Positions 31,015 to 35,491 of a stretch of 35,491 nucleotides of DNA are shown piece after piece (the first letter of the stretch is position 1; every line of letters starts with the position of its first letter). The position numbers and the translations under genes are program-made. Where the stretch lies: NCBI RefSeq assembly GCF_003857015.1, contig NZ_QGGF01000221.1:1-35491 (forward strand). Direction: 5' to 3'. The notes below the pieces were generated by a model that was not told the DNA's origin, searched no databases, and saw nothing but the letters and a program-made list of their open reading frames with translations. The DNA is from Micromonospora globispora. Its GTDB lineage: Bacteria; Actinomycetota; Actinomycetes; Mycobacteriales; Micromonosporaceae.

Positions 31015-31913
31015 CGCCCCTGGCTTTCCAGCCAACGCCGCTCACCCTCGGGCCCGTCAAGGAAGGACGGCGCACCCTTGGTCAGGATGCCACCGGTCGG
31101 ACCGTAGATCCACTCCAGGGCTGGCCGCACACCATCCTCCTTGACCCGGCGAAGCAGCTCGTTGAACTTCTCCTCCCGATGCTCCATGTGGTCGAAGATC
31201 AGGCCGGTCTTGAGCATCGGATAGAAGCCGATGACGTCGTAGATCATGTTCACGGTCTGCTTGTGTAGCGCCAGGATCGGCATCTCGGTGAGCGAGATCT
31301 TCTTGGCCAGCCAGTTCGTGTACTCGTCCAGCTCGGCCTCGGGCACCGCCTTGTTGATCATGCCGATGCGCTCGGCGGTGGCGCCGTCGAGGGCGTCACC
31401 GGTGAACAGCAACGCCTTGGTCCAGCGCGGCCCGAGCGTCAGCGGCCACATGCCCAGACTCGGTTCGAGACCGAACGACTTGCTCTCCGGCGCGCCGATC
31501 ATCGCGTCGTCGGCGGCGACCACCAGGTCGGTGACCCCGAGGAAGTAGCAGGCGCCCGCATAGCAGTAGCCGTGCAGCTGCAGGATCACCGGCTTGCGGA
31601 ACTCCCAGAACGTGTGATGGAACCACAGACCCAGCCGATCGGTGTGCTGCCGGTCCTCGTGCGCGGTGACGTTGAAGTGCTGGTCGGCGACCTCACGGAT
31701 GTCGATGCCCGAGCAGAAGGCGCGCCCCGCACCCTTGAGGATCACGACGTGGATGTTGTCGTCCGCGTCGAACTCCTTGAGCCCCTGCTCGATGCCACGC
31801 ATCATCGAGACGCTCAGGGCGTTCAGCCTCTCGGGCCGGTTAAGCGTGAGCTTCCCGACCTTGCCGTCCTTCTCGATGAGGACATCGGGACCCTCTGTTG
31901 GCGCGTCGCCCAT
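31011..31913 (-). CDS. Enoyl-CoA hydratase/isomerase (crotonase family)
   Basis: A 300-residue crotonase with first oxyanion segment RAFCSGIDI, second segment HGYCYAGACYFLGVTDLVVAADD, and a GLEPSLG region where the second catalytic acid would lie. It has an extended C-terminus (IYDVIGFYPMLKTGL, then EEKFNELLRRVKEDG), longer than the usual 260 residues. That resembles the group that accepts large substrates, such as steroid-ring or side-chain CoA esters. The ATG at 31913 has GGAAGGAG 4 nt upstream; a longer in-frame reading runs into the operator region. It is the first gene of a two-gene leftward unit, divergent from the racemase-like gene with a shared operator copy between them. Confidence 0.87.
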   Translation of the reverse strand: MGDAPTEGPDVLIEKDGKVGKLTLNRPERLNALSVSMMRGIEQGLKEFDADDNIHVVILKGAGRAFCSGIDIREVADQHFNVTAHEDRQHTDRLGLWFHHTFWEFRKPVILQLHGYCYAGACYFLGVTDLVVAADDAMIGAPESKSFGLEPSLGMWPLTLGPRWTKALLFTGDALDGATAERIGMINKAVPEAELDEYTNWLAKKISLTEMPILALHKQTVNMIYDVIGFYPMLKTGLIFDHMEHREEKFNELLRRVKEDGVRPALEWIYGPTGGILTKGAPSFLDGPEGERRWLESQGR

Positions 31914-31950
31914 GATGCTCCTTCCGCAGCTCAGCATGTGTTGGCCTTTT

Positions 31951-31966
31951 TCTAACACATATTATA
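31951..31966. promoter_or_regulatory. Candidate TetR operator, site 6
   Basis: TCTAACACATATTATA matches 10 of 12 arm positions of the shared motif. It lies between the divergent crotonase (start 31913) and racemase-like (start 32008) genes and could repress both. Confidence 0.65.
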
Positions 31967-32007
31967 AATTGGCGCCAGCGTCCTGCCCCCGAGAGAAAGG
32001 CCCAGCT

Positions 32008-33177
32008 ATGAGCCAACGTCAGTCGTCGACCCACCCAGGACCGCTCGCGGGCGTGCGGGTCGTGGAGTTCGGCGGGATCGGCCCGGCCCCCTTCGCGACG
32101 ATGCTGCTGGCCGACCTGGGAGCCGATGTCGTGCGCATCGACCGGGTCGCCGACCTGGCTGACGTTGAGGACGACGGCCGCAGCATCGTCAACCGCGGGA
32201 AGCGCTCCCTGGTCCTCGACCTGAAGGCCCCGCACGGCGTCGACGTGGCTCTCGGGCTGATCGAGCGGGCCAACGTACTGGTGGAGGCGTTCCGCCCCGG
32301 GGTCACCGAGCGCCTGGGACTCGGACCGGAGGCGGCCCTGGGACGCAACCCCCGGCTGGTGTACGGCCGGATGACCGGCTGGGGCCAGTCCGGGCCCAAA
32401 GCGGCCACGGCCGGCCATGATCTCGGCTACATCGCCGGGACCGGCCTGTTGCACACGATCGGTACCGCCGAGGCACCCAGCATTCCGCTGAACCTGCTGG
32501 GCGACTACGCCGGCGGAGCGATGTACCTGGTAACCGGCATCCTCGCCGCCCTGCGGCACGCCTCGCTGACCGGCGTCGGGCAGGTCGTCGATGCCGCGAT
32601 CACCGACGGTACGGCGCACCTCGGGACCTTGATCTACGGGATGCTGGATGCCGGCGGATGGAGCGACCAGCGCGCGGCCAATCTCATGGACGGTGGCGCA
32701 CCGTTCTACGACATCTACACGACCTCGGACGGGGGCCACCTGACGGTGGCTCCCATCGAGCCGAAGTTCTACGAGGAGTTCGCCCGTCTGGCCGAGCTTC
32801 CCGAAGACCGCCCGGACCAGTACGACCGAGCCCGATGGCCCGAGTTGCGCGCCTTGATCCAGCGGCGCATCGGGACCCGTACCCTCGCGGAGTGGGTGGA
32901 GGTGTTCCGCGGATCGGACGCCTGCGTCGAACCCGTGCTGAACCTACGACAGGCCCTCCGGGACGAGCACGCGAACGCCCGCGGGTCCTTTATCGAGCTC
33001 GACGGCGTGCCCCAGCCGGCACCGAGTCCGCGCTTCTCCGCTACGCCTGGACTGGTCCGTCATCGCGCGCCGATGGCTGGCGCACACACTATGGAGGTCC
33101 TCACGGATTGGGATGTCTCCGGCGCAGCCGAGGCCGTCGCGTCGGGCGCGGTGCGTCAGCGCGAACAGGTTGGGTAG
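32008..33177 (+). CDS. Alpha-methylacyl-CoA racemase-like protein
   Basis: A 389-residue class III CoA-transferase-fold protein. The three catalytic residues of alpha-methylacyl-CoA racemase appear in context: His137 in GHDLGYIAGTG, Asp166 in NLLGDYAGGAM and Glu251 in VAPIEPKFYEEF. Racemases of this type convert (2R)- to (2S)-2-methylacyl-CoA so that acyl-CoA dehydrogenase can act. This makes a methyl-branched acyl-CoA intermediate likely in the pathway. The ATG at 32008 has a GAAAGG site 7 nt upstream. It faces the TetR gene tail to tail with no spacing (33177/33178), and shares the divergent operator with the crotonase gene. Confidence 0.9.
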   Translation: MSQRQSSTHPGPLAGVRVVEFGGIGPAPFATMLLADLGADVVRIDRVADLADVEDDGRSIVNRGKRSLVLDLKAPHGVDVALGLIERANVLVEAFRPGVTERLGLGPEAALGRNPRLVYGRMTGWGQSGPKAATAGHDLGYIAGTGLLHTIGTAEAPSIPLNLLGDYAGGAMYLVTGILAALRHASLTGVGQVVDAAITDGTAHLGTLIYGMLDAGGWSDQRAANLMDGGAPFYDIYTTSDGGHLTVAPIEPKFYEEFARLAELPEDRPDQYDRARWPELRALIQRRIGTRTLAEWVEVFRGSDACVEPVLNLRQALRDEHANARGSFIELDGVPQPAPSPRFSATPGLVRHRAPMAGAHTMEVLTDWDVSGAAEAVASGAVRQREQVG

Positions 33178-33813
33178 CTACCGCTGGCCCTTCTCGGCGT
33201 TCAGCAGACCGCCGGCAACCAGCGCCTTAGCCGTCGCTATCACATCCTCGAGCGGGGCCACCTTCGGCCCCCACCACTCGGGCGCCCAGTTCATGGCACC
33301 GATGATGAGCATCTGCGCGGCAGCCGGGTTCAATTCCTCCCGGAGCAGACCGGCTGCCGCGACCTCGTTGACGAGCTCTCGCCAGATTCGTCCGTACTTC
33401 ACTTCCTCGTTGTGCTGCCTAGCGCGGATGTCCTCGGGAAGCTGACCGGAATTGCGGATGCTGGCGAGAGTAAACGACGAGCCCTGCAGCGCGACGCGGA
33501 GGTGGCCCTCGATGGCGGCAAGCAGGCGGGTCACGGGATCGGCGTCGGAAAGCTCGGCGAGTACCTGCTCGACGTGGATGGTGGCGTTCCTGGTGCCCTC
33601 CATCACGACGGCCTCGATCAATGACTCTCGCGACTGGAAGTAGTAGTAGATCGCTGGCGCCTGGACCTCGGCCACCTCGGCGATATCGCTAAGGCGCGAG
33701 CCCGCGAATCCCTTTCGCGCCAGCACTTCGGCCGCAGCCTCCATGATCCGACGCCGGGTCCTGGCAGATTTGGCGCCGCCGGCCTCTGCTCCATTACCGC
33801 TCGTACGTCCCAT
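33178..33813 (-). CDS. TetR-family transcriptional regulator
   Basis: A 211-residue repressor. The N-terminal helix-turn-helix (about residues 17-65) reads RRRIMEAAAEVLARKGFAG, then LSDIAEVAEVQAPAIYYYF, typical of TetR. The rest is the helical ligand-binding and dimerisation domain. A copy of the TCTAAT-N4-ATTAGA motif lies 9-24 bp upstream of its ATG, so autoregulation is likely. It is the only regulator with a DNA-binding domain in the window, and six more copies of the motif stand at or just upstream of the heads of the catabolic and transport units. It is therefore the best candidate for the cluster's repressor, probably relieved by a CoA ester or the substrate. The link of protein to site is inference. 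Confidence 0.92.
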   Translation of the reverse strand: MGRTSGNGAEAGGAKSARTRRRIMEAAAEVLARKGFAGSRLSDIAEVAEVQAPAIYYYFQSRESLIEAVVMEGTRNATIHVEQVLAELSDADPVTRLLAAIEGHLRVALQGSSFTLASIRNSGQLPEDIRARQHNEEVKYGRIWRELVNEVAAAGLLREELNPAAAQMLIIGAMNWAPEWWGPKVAPLEDVIATAKALVAGGLLNAEKGQR

Positions 33814-33821
33814 TCTTCTAT

Positions 33822-33837
33822 TCTAAGCACGAGTAGA
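33822..33837. promoter_or_regulatory. Candidate TetR operator, site 7 (autoregulatory)
   Basis: TCTAAGCACGAGTAGA matches 10 of 12 arm positions of the shared motif and extends to TTCTA...TAGAA symmetry. It lies 9 bp upstream of the tetR start codon. Confidence 0.7.
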
Positions 33838-33914
33838 AACCGGCGGGGTGGCAGGCTCGCCCGTCCGGGTCACGACAGCGGCGACCCCCAGGGCCCCGGC
33901 GTTGAATCCGTTGG

Positions 33915-34259
33915 TTAACTCGCTGTAATCGTCTGGCAGAGGTTCTTGAAGGGTGATCGTGGTCTGGGCGGGGCGGGCTGGTTGTCGCGGTGGATCCAGT
34001 CGTGACCCGGCGGCGGGGTGTCGCCCAGCACCCGCACCTGCGAACGGCGGGCCTCCTCCGGCAGGTTCGCCCGCACCCACCGGCGAAACGACGCCACCGA
34101 CGCCTCCAGGCCGTGCTCGTCACGCAGCCGCTGATGGATCGTCGCCGCGGTCACGTTCGCCTTCAACTGCTCGGCGATGTAGTCGCGGTGCACCTCGATC
34201 GCCGGCCAGCTCACCTGCCGAAGCCGGGTATCCATTAACTCTGGGAACCAGCCCCGCAC
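33915..34259 (-). pseudogene. Transposase fragment, IS21 IstA-like
   Basis: A fragment of about 114 codons with the segment HRDYIAEQLKANVTAATIHQRL, followed by SFRRWVRANLPEEARRSQVRV. This resembles the N-terminal half of IS21-type transposases. The catalytic core expected next is missing, and the frame ends in unrelated sequence. The frame stays open upstream (SQDEWAQLV before 34259). No terminal inverted repeats were found. It marks the right border of the catabolic cluster, directly beyond the tetR promoter. Confidence 0.5.
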
Positions 34260-34594
34260 CAGCTGCGCCCACTCATCCTGGCTACGTGCCGGGCCCGCAG
34301 CGGGTGCAGCCAGCGGCGCACGGTCTGCACGCTGCCGGTGAACCCCATCGCCTGCACCTCGGCGTGCAGCACGACGGCGTCGGTGACGCCGGCGGTGAAC
34401 CCGTCGAGCAGGCTGGTCCGGTTGACGGCCTTGACCAGCAGTTCGTCGAGGCTGGTAGCGCGGGCGAAGCGGCGCACGGTCGAGCGGTCCAGGTCGAGTT
34501 GGCGGCTGATCGCCGACAGCGAGGCCCCTCGGCCAGCAACTGCTGCACGGCGGCGTAGCGCTGACGGGTGCGCACGACCAGGTGACTGGGCCTC
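34260..34594 (-). pseudogene. Transposase fragment, ISL3-like, frameshifted
   Basis: The reading begins with RTRQRYAAVQQLLAEG in one frame and continues as ASLSAISRQLDLDRSTVRRFA in another, then LHAEVQAMGFTGSVQTVRRW. This order matches the N-terminal HTH part of ISL3-type actinomycete transposases. One extra base in the four-C run at 34525-34528 (plus strand) would restore the first join. A few residues are missing after LLDGFTA, and the catalytic part is absent. It is a remnant, joined on one side to the truncated receiver-like gene. Confidence 0.5.
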
Positions 34595-34783
34595 GACGAC
34601 CGGCCAGATCGTGTCGTCCTCGCCAAGGTCATGGTCAAGCCACAGCTCGTCCAGCCGCTGATCGCGGCAACGCTCGAGAAGTTCCGCTCCGGCTGCACTG
34701 GTACGGGCCACGTCCGCGCTGCGGCCGTCATCGAACGAGCGTAGATCGTCGACGAGGATGATTCGGGATTCGTCTGTTGCCAT
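34592..34783 (-). pseudogene. Truncated receiver-like (cyclic-phosphate processing REC) gene
   Basis: From an ATG at 34783 the frame reads about 64 residues, IILVDDLRSFDDGRSADVA, then ELWLDHDLGEDDTIWPVVE. This resembles the short receiver-like domain found beside nucleic-acid-repair RNA ligase or cyclic-phosphate genes. After VVE the frame runs into transposase sequence, so the gene was probably cut by the insertion and its C-terminus is lost. Family recognition is from memory and moderate. Confidence 0.5.
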
Positions 34784-34868
34784 ACGAAGATGATGCCCGG
34801 CCCTCGCATCCGCCATGATCAGGTGCACGCTTCTGCCGCCGACCGCGCGCTTCCGACTTGGGCCCCGG

Positions 34869-35306
34869 TTACGAGACCAAGTCGCCGAGTTCCGCGACGA
34901 GACGTAGCATGTCCTCGCCGGCGTCAAGGGCCACCATGACAGATGCCTCCCACGCACCCGGGTCGTAGCCCCGAGCGCCCCGGATGACGAAACGGAGACT
35001 GACGTGGCCTCGTCGGTCGTGCGTCGCGTCGATGCGGAGGTCGTGTTCTAGCGACTCCCAGGCCCGCACGCCGTCCCATCCCTGGTACGACTCGGCGAGG
35101 TCGGCTGCCCACGACACAATCCCGTCGCCATTGAGCGTCCGGACCCAGGTCACAGCACTGACGCCGTCATCGGCGAGCTCGCACCGCAGGTCGAGTACCT
35201 CGTCGTCCCATGGCCGCTCGGCGCTACAAAGACGGACGGACCCACGCCCCGCCTCGGCGCAGATTTCGACGCCGTCGTCCAACTGCCTCAACACCGGGAA
35301 GAGCAT
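34869..35306 (-). CDS. DUF6228-like small protein
   Basis: A 145-residue protein of unknown function. The GWDGVRAWESLEHDLRIDA segment, followed by GHVSLRFVIRG and the late DAGEDMLRLVAELG, recalls the DUF6228 family of actinomycetes. It has no signal peptide or membrane segment and is acidic. It lies beyond the transposase scar and is probably unrelated to the catabolic cluster. The ATG at 35306 is the first available start; no strong ribosome-binding site is seen. Confidence 0.65.
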   Translation of the reverse strand: MLFPVLRQLDDGVEICAEAGRGSVRLCSAERPWDDEVLDLRCELADDGVSAVTWVRTLNGDGIVSWAADLAESYQGWDGVRAWESLEHDLRIDATHDRRGHVSLRFVIRGARGYDPGAWEASVMVALDAGEDMLRLVAELGDLVS

Positions 35307-35491
35307 GCCACTGCTTGCCGGCGTCGCGAGGTTTGACGCCTACTCCCCGTGTCGCGGCGGCTCGCTCTTCTAATGGGTTCCGTCAGCCTGCTGGTGCAGG
35401 ATGGCTCCGGTAGCGGCTGGCGGGTCAGCACTCCACTCTTCGGGCCTTCGAGGTCTTGCGGCAGACCGTGCGCCCGCCGGTCGTGAGGAGG
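35307..35491. other. Right edge, no gene recognised
   Basis: This 185-bp stretch holds no supportable coding region, repeat or RNA gene. The final bases GTGAGGAGG could be a ribosome-binding site for a gene beyond the window. Confidence 0.3.

Overview
The window is GC-rich, with strong GC bias at third codon positions, frequent GTG starts and many ATGA/GTGA stop-start overlaps. This points to a high-GC actinomycete (Micromonospora-, Frankia- or Pseudonocardia-like; the sequence alone does not settle the genus). About 33 kb is one dense catabolic cluster for an unknown, probably cyclic or methyl-branched carboxylic substrate. The last ~1.6 kb is an insertion-sequence scar next to unrelated genes. 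No rRNA, tRNA or CRISPR array was seen.

Layout. 479-3124 (minus): enoyl-CoA hydratase, SDR and a two-hotdog MaoC-type hydratase. 3217-5471 (plus): acyl-CoA dehydrogenase and a Gal80-like Gfo/Idh/MocA protein. 5461-9579 (minus): LLM flavin monooxygenase, type II 3-hydroxyacyl-CoA dehydrogenase-like SDR, flavin reductase fused to an IclR-type effector domain, and a CitE/malyl-CoA-lyase-like aldolase. 9668-10519 (minus): serine alpha/beta hydrolase, divergent from an MFS exporter (10568-11962, plus). 12014-19500 (minus): two SDRs, two acyl-CoA ligases, an APH-fold kinase, a third SDR and a SnoaL-like protein. 19608-23609 (plus): Rieske oxygenase, [3Fe-4S] ferredoxin, ferredoxin reductase, a frameshifted SnoaL-like gene and an epoxide-hydrolase-like protein. 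23590-29929 (minus): SnoaL-like protein, branched-chain-amino-acid-type ABC importer (LivH, LivM-LivG fusion, LivF, lipoprotein) and a class III CoA-transferase. 30175-31913 (minus): two crotonases. 32008-33177 (plus): alpha-methylacyl-CoA racemase-like protein. 33178-33813 (minus): TetR regulator. 33915-34783: transposase fragments and a truncated receiver-like gene. 34869-35306: DUF6228-like protein.

Working together (inference): the ABC system imports the substrate. Two oxygenase systems (Rieske/ferredoxin/reductase and LLM/flavin reductase), hydrolases and SDRs oxidise and open it. Ligases and CoA-transferases make CoA esters. The racemase, dehydrogenase, crotonases, MaoC hydratase and type II dehydrogenase carry out beta-oxidation, and the CitE-type lyase makes the last C-C cut.

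The most striking signal is a shared 16-bp inverted repeat, consensus TCTAAT-N4-ATTAGA. It occurs at seven places, at or just upstream of the head of every major transcription unit and in front of the tetR gene itself. It strongly suggests that one autoregulated TetR repressor controls the whole cluster.
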